Assembly (NCBI GenBank): GCA_003149635.1
Contig: QCWI01000002.1
Span: forward strand, 149,188-213,187
Length of the DNA: 64,000 nt
Direction: 5' to 3'
Source of the DNA: Fluviicola sp. XM-24bin1
GTDB taxonomy: Bacteria > Bacteroidota > Bacteroidia > Flavobacteriales_D > Crocinitomicaceae
Positions 1-8,588 of the stretch are shown piece by piece. The notes under the pieces are model-generated. The model searched no databases. It was given only the letters and a program-made list of their open reading frames with translations, and was not told where the DNA came from. The stretch's first letter is position 1, and each line of letters begins with the position of its first letter. The translations under genes and the position numbers were made by a program.

Positions 1-1110
1 CTGCAACAACTGCAATTTTTGAAGAAGGAACTTCCAAAAACGACGTTTGTGGTGGGTGGGCCCGATGTTACTTACAATCAAGAGAACTATCTCAACACGG
101 GATTTGACATTGCAGTGATCGGTGAAGGGGAGCAGACGATGTTGGAATTGGTCGATGCCCTCGAAAACAAAGGTGATTTGACAGCAGTTCCAGGAATTTC
201 GTTTTTGAAAGATGGGAATTTGCATGAAAACGAAGCCCGAGTAAAAATCAAAGATTTACCATCACTACCTTTTCCTGATCGAAGCGCAATTCCTTTTGAA
301 AAGTACCTATCCGTTTGGAAAGAGCATCACGGGAAACGCACCGCAAATATCAGCACCCAGCGTGGTTGTCCGTACACGTGTAAATGGTGTAGTACGGCGG
401 TTTACGGACAAAGTTATCGCAGGAATGATCCTAAAAGAGTAGTGGATGAAATTTTTCACTTGAAAGAAGATTTTGGCGTGGAAGCCCTTTGGTTTGTAGA
501 TGACGTTTTCACCGTAAGTCATAAATGGTTAGGGAACTTACATGCCGAATTTGCAAAGCAAAACCTCACCATTCCTTTCGAAATTATCACACGGGCCGAA
601 CGCTTAAACGAAACCGTATTGTCCCAGCTCAAAGACATGGGATGTTTCCGAATTTGGATCGGGGCGGAAAGTGGATCTCAACGCATTATTGATAAAATGG
701 ATCGAAGGGTGACACTGGAGACGGTTCAGGAAATGATGCAGCTAACTCGAAAATTTGGAATGGAAGCCGGAACTTTCATTATGGTCGGATATCCCGGTGA
801 AACGCACGAAGACATCACAGCGACCATGGATCATATAGAGAAATGCAATCCAGATTTGCTTACCATTACGCGGGCGTATCCTATCAAAGGAACGGCATTG
901 TACACGGAAATTGAGAATGAAATTACTGTGAAACCCGATTGGAATACGAGTACCGACCGAGACATCCGTTTCAAACTTCCCTACTCCGATGCCTATTACG
1001 AAAATGCGATTCGATATCTCGTAAATGGTTGGCAGGCGCATAAGAACAAATCACTCAAAAACAAAGTAAAAAGTAAAGCGGCTTATCAAATGATGCGCGT
1101 TGCGAAATGA
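1..1110 (+). CDS. Cobalamin-binding radical SAM protein (5' end outside window)
   Basis: The frame is open to base 1, so the N-terminus and most of the B12-binding domain lie upstream; 369 residues are visible. The tail of a B12-binding fold comes first ('VVGGPD', 'VIGEGEQT'), then the radical SAM cysteines CxxxCxxC as 'GCPYTCKWC' at visible residues 123-130, then a TIM-barrel-like body with 'IWIGAESG' and 'MVGYPGET'. Enzymes of this family use a [4Fe-4S] cluster, S-adenosylmethionine and often cobalamin for C-methylation, ring or radical chemistry on lipids, sugars or natural products; the substrate cannot be read here. A class I methyltransferase follows after 13 nt, the same pairing as at 5800-7979. 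Family assignment is firm, function is not. Confidence 0.9.
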   Translation: MQQLQFLKKELPKTTFVVGGPDVTYNQENYLNTGFDIAVIGEGEQTMLELVDALENKGDLTAVPGISFLKDGNLHENEARVKIKDLPSLPFPDRSAIPFEKYLSVWKEHHGKRTANISTQRGCPYTCKWCSTAVYGQSYRRNDPKRVVDEIFHLKEDFGVEALWFVDDVFTVSHKWLGNLHAEFAKQNLTIPFEIITRAERLNETVLSQLKDMGCFRIWIGAESGSQRIIDKMDRRVTLETVQEMMQLTRKFGMEAGTFIMVGYPGETHEDITATMDHIEKCNPDLLTITRAYPIKGTALYTEIENEITVKPDWNTSTDRDIRFKLPYSDAYYENAIRYLVNGWQAHKNKSLKNKVKSKAAYQMMRVAK

Positions 1111-1123
1111 TTAACTTCCCACT

Positions 1124-1843
1124 ATGTCCAAAGCATTCGATCAAGTCACTTTTTTAACTCCTGCTGACAGCTCCTTTGAGTCGCAATACAAAACCGTTCG
1201 AGATCAAGAAGGTCGATGGCTTTCAGATAAGGCGGTTAAAAAACTACCCGAAGTCGATCGAAACAATCCGAAGTATTCAGAGTGGAAGAAACGCGCTTGG
1301 ATGCTCAATAAGTTCGAAACCTATATGAGTCTGGCCTCTACTCTCAATGTCTTGGATCTTGGATGTGGAAATGGTTGGATGACAAATCGGATTTCAAATC
1401 ATTGCGAAACGATTACCGGATTGGATGTTGGCGCTGAAGAATTGGAACAAGCCGCACGGTGTTTTGGAACAAAGGACGTTCAATTTGTGTGTTCTACCGA
1501 TTGGTCGTTACTACCTCAGGGATCATACAACTTGATCTATTTTGCTGGGAGTTTTCACTATTTCGAACCCGATGAAGCCTTTTGGGAAAGCTTGTTCTCG
1601 CTCTTGGCTCCTGAAGGTGAAATCCATATTCTGGAGACGCAATTCTACAGTAATGAAGACGTGGAAAACGCGCGTCAGCGATCAACAGAATATTTCCAAA
1701 ATCTCGGAACAGAAGTCGATTACTACAAACACCTGACTTGGGATGTACTACCAAAAAATCACGAGGTTTTGTATCAACCAGATTTTAGGAACAAGTTGTT
1801 TAAGAACCGATCGCCTTTCCCTTGGATCCGGATTCGTAAATAG
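1124..1843 (+). CDS. Class I SAM-dependent methyltransferase
   Basis: The 239-residue protein has glycine-rich motif I ('VLDLGCGNGW', about residues 76-85) followed by an acidic residue after the next strand ('GLDVGAEEL'), which is the SAM-binding Rossmann fold of class I methyltransferases. The N-terminal 70 residues are helical and probably form the substrate lid. The acceptor is unknown. It starts 13 nt after the radical SAM gene, so the two are probably co-transcribed. Its 3' end overlaps the convergent glycosyltransferase gene by 44 bp. Location in a glycan locus suggests a sugar or lipid acceptor, which is inference. Confidence 0.85.
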   Translation: MSKAFDQVTFLTPADSSFESQYKTVRDQEGRWLSDKAVKKLPEVDRNNPKYSEWKKRAWMLNKFETYMSLASTLNVLDLGCGNGWMTNRISNHCETITGLDVGAEELEQAARCFGTKDVQFVCSTDWSLLPQGSYNLIYFAGSFHYFEPDEAFWESLFSLLAPEGEIHILETQFYSNEDVENARQRSTEYFQNLGTEVDYYKHLTWDVLPKNHEVLYQPDFRNKLFKNRSPFPWIRIRK

Positions 1844-2879
1844 TCTGATACGCCTTTACGGTTTCCGAAACTGAAAAGATTTGACTCTCTGGCTGATCTG
1901 ATTTCAAAAGCATTCGTAACATCGCTACATCCAATTGAGGATCACCAATCAAATGCGGAATTTCCAAATCTCTAGCAATCCCGACGGGCGTAGCCAAAAC
2001 GTGCGTTTCATTCGTCAATGCCTCAATGATCGTCATTCCAAAACCTTCAAAGTCTGATGCATGAACCAAAACTTTCGATCGCGCAATCCAAGCTTGTGTC
2101 TCCTCATATGACATGGAGCCCATGAGCTGAATGTTCGACTTCAAATTGTTCGATTGAATCTGATTCTCCAAAGCTTCACGGTCTGGGCCATCTCCAATAA
2201 CGATGGCACGAAATTCTTCTGCATCAGCTCGCATTTTAGCACAGAGATCAATGAAATAGCTTGTGTTCTTTAGCGGGATTAATGATCCCACACAGATGAG
2301 GTCAACATCCTTTTCTTTTCGAAAAGATTGTTCAATCCCCCAGGGAATCACGGCGGTTGGAATTACACCTTTCGCTTTCAAGGCATCTGATTGAAACTCG
2401 GAAATCGAAACAATGGGAAAATCAGCATCTTTCCACTTTGCAAAACTTCGCTTCGGATTTCGCATCTCCTGCCCCATGGCAGTGGCCAACATTGGAACTC
2501 TCAAGGATTTGCTCACCTTTGAAGCGATCTCAGTAGCTCTGTGCAACCAAAAGGAGTGCACCAAATCAACAGGTTCATTCCTATGGATCTCATGCGCACG
2601 ACGAATTGCTTTTTTACTTAATGTTAGCTGCTTGAACTTTTTATTTGCGCCATTCAAAGGGTACACCGAAATTCCATTCCAACGATATTGCTTCTCTACA
2701 AAAGGATATTGTAAGCTGATGATGGACACCTTCATTCCGGAATCAAAAAGTGCCTTGGCGTAAATCCATAAGGCAGGAATACATTGACTGTCCGCCTCGC
2801 TTTCTGGAAACCCCGGAGTGATGAATAATATGTGCTTATTGGATGCGATAAATGCGCCAGTTTTCAGGAAGATCGTCAA
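1800..2879 (-). CDS. Glycosyltransferase family 4 (group 1)
   Basis: A GT-B fold retaining glycosyltransferase of about 359 residues. The N-terminal domain opens with 'HILFITPGFPES'; the C-terminal domain has 'CVGSLIPLKN' and the EX7E signature 'EGFGMTIIE' with 'EALTNETHVLATPVG', which binds the nucleotide-sugar donor. It probably adds a hexose to a growing surface glycan at the inner membrane. No ATG is available near the N-terminus; a TTG at 2879 is the best start and makes the gene overlap the upstream membrane protein by 44 nt, implying translational coupling. It converges on and overlaps the methyltransferase gene at 1843. Confidence 0.85.
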   Translation of the reverse strand: MTIFLKTGAFIASNKHILFITPGFPESEADSQCIPALWIYAKALFDSGMKVSIISLQYPFVEKQYRWNGISVYPLNGANKKFKQLTLSKKAIRRAHEIHRNEPVDLVHSFWLHRATEIASKVSKSLRVPMLATAMGQEMRNPKRSFAKWKDADFPIVSISEFQSDALKAKGVIPTAVIPWGIEQSFRKEKDVDLICVGSLIPLKNTSYFIDLCAKMRADAEEFRAIVIGDGPDREALENQIQSNNLKSNIQLMGSMSYEETQAWIARSKVLVHASDFEGFGMTIIEALTNETHVLATPVGIARDLEIPHLIGDPQLDVAMLRMLLKSDQPESQIFSVSETVKAYQTIYESGSKGKAIGS

Positions 2880-4218
2880 TTATTTCCAATTCATACAATT
2901 CATTGAGTCGATTCCAATTCTTCATTACACGACTATTATCTTCGAACAACTCAGGATTGAAGATCACGTACCCTCCTTTTTCGAAGTCAATGTCTTCCCC
3001 CCACAGATCAACCCTAGGATTCGGAACATCATAAGATCCCAATGACGGAGTTACATAAAATGCATAAATAGTTTTGGAGTCGTCCAAAGCATGAGTGGCT
3101 TTCGCTACCTTCTTTTCAAATCGATGCATGGCGAACATCTTAGAGAAGGAAGAATAGAAAAATGCAGAGTTAAACAGAAGAATTCCGCCAACGAAGACCC
3201 ACCATAATTTTCGATTTGATAGTTCGCTTTTCAAGGATTGAAATGCTGGGTAAATCAGGAGCAATATCGGCAGATGTGAAATGACCAGGAAGCGTTGGTT
3301 TTGGAAACCGATTCCACCGATAAAGATCAAATAAACGAGAACGCCAAACCACAGAAACTTCAAACGGAAATTCCATTGTTTCCACCAAAAAATTAGCAAT
3401 ACTCCAAAGCTCAAATATCCGATATGCGCGAAGTTACTCCAGATATAGATACCGTTCGGCACCCAATACGACTCAACGTGTGATTGAAACAAAAAGGTGC
3501 GTTGAATTAGGTGCAAAGGATTCCATCCTCCAGCGATTGAGCTCGAAACATTAATCGCTAGATTGTTCGCAAATAGGAACAATAATCCGCCTCCGACAAC
3601 AGCCAACGCCGCACCAATTTTAAGCAAGACATGCCAATTTTTCGAAACAATCCAAGCGCTATGAAGCAGAGGAATAGCCATCAACGGCACTACAGCATAT
3701 CGTGTGAATGAACCGGCAACCGCGAATATCAAAATCCAAACAAAAAACTGAAGTTTCGCATCTTTGCGTAATCTGAGATAATTAAAAACTACACCCATGA
3801 CGAAAAATGCAGCCAATGCATCCGTCATCACCAGCATCCCAGATCGAACAAAATAGACCTGCGTCGCAGCGGCCAAAAGCAAAAACCAGCTTCCAGAGGT
3901 ATTGTACAAAAATTGCAAACTCCGTTGCGCAAATAATAGCGCTCCAAGCATAGCGAACAACGAAATCAGCTGTAAGGAATATCCAATGGGAATGCCCGTA
4001 AATCCAATGACGGTGCCCAGAACTGGAAACAACTTGGGCCAAACGAAACTCCCGGGGTCAACACCTGTTTCCATAAGTGCACTCAACGCTTTGGAATAAC
4101 GCAAATACTCATGCGCATCCTGACCGTACAACCCGTTGAAATCAAATCCCAAGCAAAGCACCAGAAACAACAAGGTAACTGTAACGTAAGGAAGCCATAT
4201 CGAGATCCGTGAGTTCAA
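2836..4218 (-). CDS. Polytopic membrane protein, GT39/ArnT-like glycosyltransferase
   Basis: A hydrophobic protein with about 9-11 predicted membrane spans and a soluble C-terminal tail. The first external loop carries 'GLYGQDAHEYLRYSKAL', an acidic pair of the kind found in polyprenyl-phosphate-dependent GT-C enzymes (GT39/ArnT/PMT_2), which move sugars from lipid carriers on the periplasmic side. The open frame extends to 4368 but would then overlap the divergent gene at 4293; the TTG at 4218, just before the first span, is my preferred start (460 residues). The overlapping GT4 gene downstream suggests a shared operon. The family call rests on topology and the acidic loop. Confidence 0.65.
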   Translation of the reverse strand: MNSRISIWLPYVTVTLLFLVLCLGFDFNGLYGQDAHEYLRYSKALSALMETGVDPGSFVWPKLFPVLGTVIGFTGIPIGYSLQLISLFAMLGALLFAQRSLQFLYNTSGSWFLLLAAATQVYFVRSGMLVMTDALAAFFVMGVVFNYLRLRKDAKLQFFVWILIFAVAGSFTRYAVVPLMAIPLLHSAWIVSKNWHVLLKIGAALAVVGGGLLFLFANNLAINVSSSIAGGWNPLHLIQRTFLFQSHVESYWVPNGIYIWSNFAHIGYLSFGVLLIFWWKQWNFRLKFLWFGVLVYLIFIGGIGFQNQRFLVISHLPILLLIYPAFQSLKSELSNRKLWWVFVGGILLFNSAFFYSSFSKMFAMHRFEKKVAKATHALDDSKTIYAFYVTPSLGSYDVPNPRVDLWGEDIDFEKGGYVIFNPELFEDNSRVMKNWNRLNELYELEIIDDLPENWRIYRIQ

Positions 4219-4276
4219 ATTGAGCGTATAAGTCCTGAAACGAATGTACAGAATTCTACGCCACCTCGGACTTTCG

Positions 4277-4284
4277 TATATTTG
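4277..4284 (+). promoter_or_regulatory. Bacteroidota -7 element TATATTTG
   Basis: The octamer matches TAnnTTTG and ends 8 nt before the ATG at 4293, so the transcript would have almost no leader. No clear TTTG -33 box is seen at the expected distance. Confidence 0.45.
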
Positions 4285-4292
4285 ATTCTGAA

Positions 4293-5798
4293 ATGAAAAA
4301 CGCCTTAACTCTTCTACTCGTTTGTATTGGTTGCACTGCCTTTGGTCAGAACCATAATCGACCTGCACCTTTTGAAACCTTCCCGTACGAATTTCAGACT
4401 GCTGGAAACTCAGTACCTGGTTATTTCATCTCGGCAATGTTCAAGATTAATGTTCTACCATCCGATCCCAATTACATCTCACCCTATCCTGTGATTTATG
4501 ACGAAAACGGTTATATCGCATGGTATGCGAAACCAAGTGTTCGAAATGCCTCGGATTTTAAATACTTACCTGAAGCAAATCTCTTTTCCTATGGAACAGT
4601 TGAACAAGGACAGGATAGAAAGTTTATAGTATTGGATGGAAATCTCAATCGAATTGATACGCTAAACACCATAGGTCATGCTGAAGATATGCACGATTTT
4701 CAGAGGGCAGCCAATGGAAATTGGTTACTCAGTGTTCGTTTTATGGACACAATGGATCTTTCGGCGTATACATTCGATGGAGTGCAAGGCAGCGCCCAGA
4801 CAATAATTCGTGGTTATGGCGTGCAAGAAATTGACCCAAATGGAAATTTGATTTTTGAATGGAACAGCAACGATCACATGCATCCAACAGAAACGTATGA
4901 CTTTTACGGCTATAATGCTAACGATTTCGATTACTGTCATGGAAACGCAATAGCCGAAGATGACGACGGACATTTACTCTTTTCCATGCGTCACACGAAC
5001 AGTATCATCAAAGTTCATAGAACAACAGGCGATATCATTTGGCGCCTAGGTGGGCAGCTTTCTGATTTTACAATCAATTCAGTGTGGCCTTTCAGTGCCC
5101 AACACGATATTCGCAGGAATTCCAACGGGAACTATAGCCTTTACAACAATGATAATATGGGATTGGTTCCGACTTGGTCTCGAGGCATGGAATACGAGCT
5201 TGATACGATAAATTGGACAGCATCACAAGTATATGAATACGGGCATCCTGACATCAACTATCACCGATCCATGGGAAGTTATCGACATTTGCCAAACGAC
5301 TATAAAGTCTTAGGTTGGGGGTATTCATTCCGCCCTGCTCCTACCGCATCTTTGATTGATGATCAAGACGACATACTATCAGAATTCTTTTTCGACGATT
5401 CCATAATGGTCTATCGAATGCTCTTTGACATGGACCTCGATCTTCCTCGTCCCGAAATTACATGTGTTGATACAGGAAACGGATATGAACTGACTGTTAG
5501 TTCGGCGTCGAATTACCAATGGTCGACTGGTGAAACAACACAATCTATTCCTGTGACAACGGCAGGCACATATCAAGTTTGGATTCCATTCGGAGAAGGG
5601 TTTATTGGTTCGTTGCCTTTTGAAGTGATCAATCCAAATATGCCGTGTACAGCTAGTATTTCTGAAATTCAACTTGACGATCAAAATTTCCAATGGTGCA
5701 ACATGCTCGGGCAGAAAGTGGAGTACCCAGAAGCAGGTCGTTTGTATCTAAAAGTCTACAAATCAGGACTGATTGAAAAAGTCATTTTCCAAGAGTAG
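4293..5798 (+). CDS. Arylsulfotransferase (ASST)-like secreted protein
   Basis: The 501-residue protein has a signal peptide (residues 1-18, ending 'CTAFGQ') and the repeated beta-propeller motifs of the arylsulfotransferase family: 'HDFQRAANGNWLL', 'HGNAIAEDDDGHLL', 'GDIIWRLGG' and 'QHDIRRNSNGNYSLYNND'. Known ASST enzymes transfer sulfate between phenols in the periplasm, but many bacterial relatives are uncharacterised and may not be enzymes. Residues about 390-450 form an Ig-like/PKD-like segment ('YQWSTGETTQSI'), and the end ('GQKVEYPEAGRLYLKVYKSG') resembles a degenerate T9SS sorting domain, so export to the cell surface is likely. It lies inside the glycan locus, one base before the second radical SAM gene. 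Confidence 0.75.
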   Translation: MKNALTLLLVCIGCTAFGQNHNRPAPFETFPYEFQTAGNSVPGYFISAMFKINVLPSDPNYISPYPVIYDENGYIAWYAKPSVRNASDFKYLPEANLFSYGTVEQGQDRKFIVLDGNLNRIDTLNTIGHAEDMHDFQRAANGNWLLSVRFMDTMDLSAYTFDGVQGSAQTIIRGYGVQEIDPNGNLIFEWNSNDHMHPTETYDFYGYNANDFDYCHGNAIAEDDDGHLLFSMRHTNSIIKVHRTTGDIIWRLGGQLSDFTINSVWPFSAQHDIRRNSNGNYSLYNNDNMGLVPTWSRGMEYELDTINWTASQVYEYGHPDINYHRSMGSYRHLPNDYKVLGWGYSFRPAPTASLIDDQDDILSEFFFDDSIMVYRMLFDMDLDLPRPEITCVDTGNGYELTVSSASNYQWSTGETTQSIPVTTAGTYQVWIPFGEGFIGSLPFEVINPNMPCTASISEIQLDDQNFQWCNMLGQKVEYPEAGRLYLKVYKSGLIEKVIFQE

Positions 5799-5799
5799 C

Positions 5800-7320
5800 A
5801 TGGCCAAACACGTTGTTCTTTTCAACCCAAGGAGTGCCGATGCCAAACACCGCATTCCCAATTCTATTTTGCAGGTGGGTTCCTCCATCGATGGGAAATT
5901 TCCCTTTCACTTCGTAGATGGAAATCTAGAATCTGATCCACTTCAGAAAATTTTAGCTTTGATTGAATCGAATGATGTTGGATACCTCGGAATGACTGTC
6001 ATGCCTGGCCCGCAATTGACACAAGCGATTCCGTTTACGAAGGAGATTCGTCAAAAATATCCCAATATTAAAATCATCTGGGGAGGCTATTTTGCAGCCA
6101 ATCAGCACAAAGTTGTCCTTGAATCCGGATGGGTCGATTACGTGATCAATGGCCCGGGTGATTCCGCCTTTCCCGATCTTTTAGATGCGCTTGAGACAGA
6201 TAATTTAGAAGCAATCCCATCGATCTGCAATCTCATTTACAAGAACGAAGAAGGAAAGATCGTTTCCACCAAAAAGGAGCCGCTCCCAGACATGGACAAT
6301 CTGCCCAAGTTTGCCTACCAAAAACTGAATGAAACCTATCCTTTGGAGAGCTATTTGGCTAAGACCTTCATGGGGCGAAAAACACTTTCGTATCACTCCA
6401 GTTTCGGATGTCCATTTACCTGTTCTTTTTGTGCCGTCGTTCCTATCTACAACGCACGTTGGAAAGGATTAAGCGCCGAACGAATGGCGGATGACGTCCT
6501 TGGATTCAAGTCTAAATATGGCATTGATGCGGTGGAATTTCACGACAATAATTTCTTCACTTCTCGAAAGCGCGTGGTGGAATTTTCCGAGAAGATTAAG
6601 GACGAAAACATTGCTTGGTGGGGAGAAGGCCGCATTGATACGATCAACAAATATTCCGATGACGATTTGCAATTGATGCAAGAAGCGGGATTGCGTATGA
6701 TATTCCTCGGAGCGGAAACCGGAAACGATGAAGTCCTTAAGCAAATGGACAAAGGCGGAACGCAATCTGGTGCGCAAATCAAGGAGTTTGCCGGACGTTT
6801 GAAAAAATTTGGAATTGTTCCGGAATACAGTTTTGTCCTTGGAATGCCGGGGGACAGCAGCGAAAAAGTGATGCGTCAGATCAATCAAGATATCCAATTC
6901 ATTCAAGAGATCAAGCGGATCAATCCAGAAACGGAGATTATCATCTATGTCTATTCGCCCGTTCCAACCGAAGGCAGTGAGTTGTATGAAACTATTCAGG
7001 AACAAGGATTTTCCTTCCCAAAAACGTTGGAGGATTGGCTTTCACCCGATTGGGAACGCTTTGATCTAAGAAAGAATCCGTTAACGCCATGGTTGAACGC
7101 AAAGCACATCAAACGCATTAAAAACTTCGAAACGGTACTCAACGGAATGTACCCAACGAGCAGTGATTTCCGAATTACGAAAGGTAAGAGAAAGTTACTC
7201 CGATTGGTATCGTCCTGGCGCTATAAAACCGGATTTTTCGCGTATCCATACGAGATTAAGTTGCTCTTGAAAATTTGGAAATACCGCCAGCCGGAAGAAC
7301 AAGGATTTTACAGCGAATGA
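5800..7320 (+). CDS. Cobalamin-binding radical SAM protein
   Basis: Residues 1-150 form a B12-binding-like domain ('HVVLFNPRS', 'GYLGMTVMPG', 'IIWGGYFAA'). The radical SAM motif 'GCPFTCSFC' places the cluster cysteines at residues 204, 208 and 211, followed by 'MIFLGAETGNDEVL' and 'EYSFVLGMPGD'. It is intact at 506 residues. The ATG at 5800, one base after the stop of the previous gene, is preferred over an upstream TTG because it gives the usual N-terminus. The last bases overlap the next methyltransferase gene (ATGA), so the two should be made together. The substrate is unknown; the context suggests a glycan or lipid modification. Confidence 0.9.
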   Translation: MAKHVVLFNPRSADAKHRIPNSILQVGSSIDGKFPFHFVDGNLESDPLQKILALIESNDVGYLGMTVMPGPQLTQAIPFTKEIRQKYPNIKIIWGGYFAANQHKVVLESGWVDYVINGPGDSAFPDLLDALETDNLEAIPSICNLIYKNEEGKIVSTKKEPLPDMDNLPKFAYQKLNETYPLESYLAKTFMGRKTLSYHSSFGCPFTCSFCAVVPIYNARWKGLSAERMADDVLGFKSKYGIDAVEFHDNNFFTSRKRVVEFSEKIKDENIAWWGEGRIDTINKYSDDDLQLMQEAGLRMIFLGAETGNDEVLKQMDKGGTQSGAQIKEFAGRLKKFGIVPEYSFVLGMPGDSSEKVMRQINQDIQFIQEIKRINPETEIIIYVYSPVPTEGSELYETIQEQGFSFPKTLEDWLSPDWERFDLRKNPLTPWLNAKHIKRIKNFETVLNGMYPTSSDFRITKGKRKLLRLVSSWRYKTGFFAYPYEIKLLLKIWKYRQPEEQGFYSE

Positions 7321-7979
7321 TCCGAAAGAAACTCAAAAATATTTGGTTCCGACTCTTCTCTGCGCGCATCGTTCGGAAGATGGAAAACGATCGTTCGTAT
7401 CGCTACAAGGACTTGACAATTGAAATGGAACCGGGCGTTTTCCATCCTCGGTATTTTGATAGCAGTCAGATGCTAATTCAATGGGTAGAGGACAACGATG
7501 TCGCTGATAAAAACCTGATTGAAGTGGGATGCGGAAGTGGGATTGCATCATTACGCGCTGCTCAAAAAGGAGCGAACGTTTGGGCCATTGACATTCATCC
7601 GAAAGCCGTCGAATTGCTCCAAAGAAATGCCACGGAGAATGGTGTTCAATTAACGACTTTAAAGTCCGATCTATTTACGAAAGTTGATGATCTTCATTTT
7701 GACTACGTGCTGATCAACCCTCCGTTCTATCCTAAAAATCCTAGATCGAATGCGGAAAAAGCTTGGTTTTGTGGAGCTGGATTTGAATACTTTCACGCAC
7801 TCTTCGAACAGTTGAAAAATAGAAATCTGTTCAAAGGCATCCTCATGACACTTTCCGATGATTGTGATTTGGAACGGATTCAATCCATTGCCAAGAAACA
7901 TGGATATACCTTCGTTTTGAGCCAGACCAAAAAGAGTTTTTTCGAGAAGAATTTTTTGTTTGAGGTTACGCGTTCATAA
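7317..7979 (+). CDS. Class I methyltransferase with NPPF motif
   Basis: Motif I is 'LIEVGCGSGIASL' (about residues 67-79) and the catalytic-loop motif 'NPPF' sits at about 134-137. NPPF/NPPY is typical of methyltransferases acting on exocyclic or side-chain nitrogen (HemK/PrmC, RsmC-like and N6-adenine types). The protein has 220 residues from the ATG at 7317, which overlaps the radical SAM stop as ATGA. It lacks the extra N-terminal domain of true PrmC, so a small-molecule or sugar-amine acceptor is possible. The inverted repeat at 7984-8042 follows directly. Confidence 0.8.
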   Translation: MIRKKLKNIWFRLFSARIVRKMENDRSYRYKDLTIEMEPGVFHPRYFDSSQMLIQWVEDNDVADKNLIEVGCGSGIASLRAAQKGANVWAIDIHPKAVELLQRNATENGVQLTTLKSDLFTKVDDLHFDYVLINPPFYPKNPRSNAEKAWFCGAGFEYFHALFEQLKNRNLFKGILMTLSDDCDLERIQSIAKKHGYTFVLSQTKKSFFEKNFLFEVTRS

Positions 7980-7983
7980 TTTG

Positions 7984-8042
7984 CACTTCGGCTACGCTCA
8001 GTGCGCTTACCCTCGGACGTACATTGAGCGTAGTCGAAATGT
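7984..8042. repeat. Imperfect inverted repeat, dispersed Bacteroidota type
   Basis: Two arms of about 22 nt (7983-8004 and 8021-8042) are reverse complements apart from a few transitions; the core is CTTCGnCTACGCTCA. It sits between two convergent genes and could fold in either transcript. A close single-arm copy occurs at 55602-55617. Such palindromes are common in intergenic DNA of this phylum. Confidence 0.7.
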
Positions 8043-8051
8043 ACCTTCTCC

Positions 8052-8207
8052 CTAAAAAGGATACACCAAAGGCGCCAAAACCGAAGACTCACCCAGAATG
8101 ATCAAAATGGCCAAAATCAAGAACGCAAGCAACAAAGGAAACAACCAAAACTTGCGCTTTTTCCAAAAGAATTTTCCTAAAGATCGTGCTACTTCCCAAC
8201 GACTCAT
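8052..8207 (-). CDS. DUF5989 family small membrane protein
   Basis: A 51-residue protein found by translating the minus strand. It begins 'MSRWEVARSLGKFFWKKRKF', continues with one hydrophobic span (about residues 21-38) and ends 'LGESSVLAPLVYPF'. This pattern of a basic amphipathic N-terminus, one span and a conserved 'GESSVLAP.VY' tail is that of DUF5989 proteins, which sit beside SxtJ and carbamoyltransferases in many genomes. Its ATG follows the SxtJ stop directly (TAA-ATG), so translation is coupled. The molecular role is unknown. Confidence 0.88.
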   Translation of the reverse strand: MSRWEVARSLGKFFWKKRKFWLFPLLLAFLILAILIILGESSVLAPLVYPF

Positions 8208-8588
8208 TTATCCCATGTTTTCGTACTCTTTCGCGTTTGTTTTATCCTTCCAACCCGGACTGAGATCCACTTTTACGAAGAGTTTTCCGATCCAAATAAA
8301 CAGAAAATAGAGGATAGAAAGTAAGATTGAACTCACAATTTCACCCACAAGTTTTCCGATAAAGAACCAAATGAACAGAACCGGATAAAGTAATTGCGGG
8401 AGTAATAACCATCCGAGGGCCATTACCGATAGTGGAATGATTCGGCTGAAGAACGGCGTGGTAAATCCATACCAACGAAAGAAAAAGAAGGACACCAGTA
8501 AAAATACCAACCCGACAAACTGCAATTGTTTGTTGCGCTTCGAGGCCAATGCCACACTCTCTTGATATATACTGCTAATCCAACTCAA
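8208..8588 (-). CDS. SxtJ family membrane protein
   Basis: A 126-residue protein with about four hydrophobic segments and a short charged tail ('KVDLSPGWKDKTN'). Size, topology and position directly after a NodU/CmcH-type carbamoyltransferase match the SxtJ family, named from saxitoxin clusters but also widespread in surface-glycan loci. The function is unknown; it may anchor or assist the carbamoyltransferase. The TTG start at 8588 overlaps the carbamoyltransferase end by 14 nt, and the stop abuts the DUF5989 start. Confidence 0.8.
   Translation of the reverse strand: MSWISSIYQESVALASKRNKQLQFVGLVFLLVSFFFFRWYGFTTPFFSRIIPLSVMALGWLLLPQLLYPVLFIWFFIGKLVGEIVSSILLSILYFLFIWIGKLFVKVDLSPGWKDKTNAKEYENMG

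Noticed and set aside
4219-4368. N-terminal extension of the GT39-like protein to 4368
   Set aside because: It would be non-hydrophobic, overlap the divergent ASST-like gene and its promoter, and precede the first membrane span without need.
8098-8310. A 70-codon plus-strand frame
   Set aside because: It is antisense to the DUF5989 and SxtJ genes, whose minus-strand proteins are recognisable and tightly coupled.
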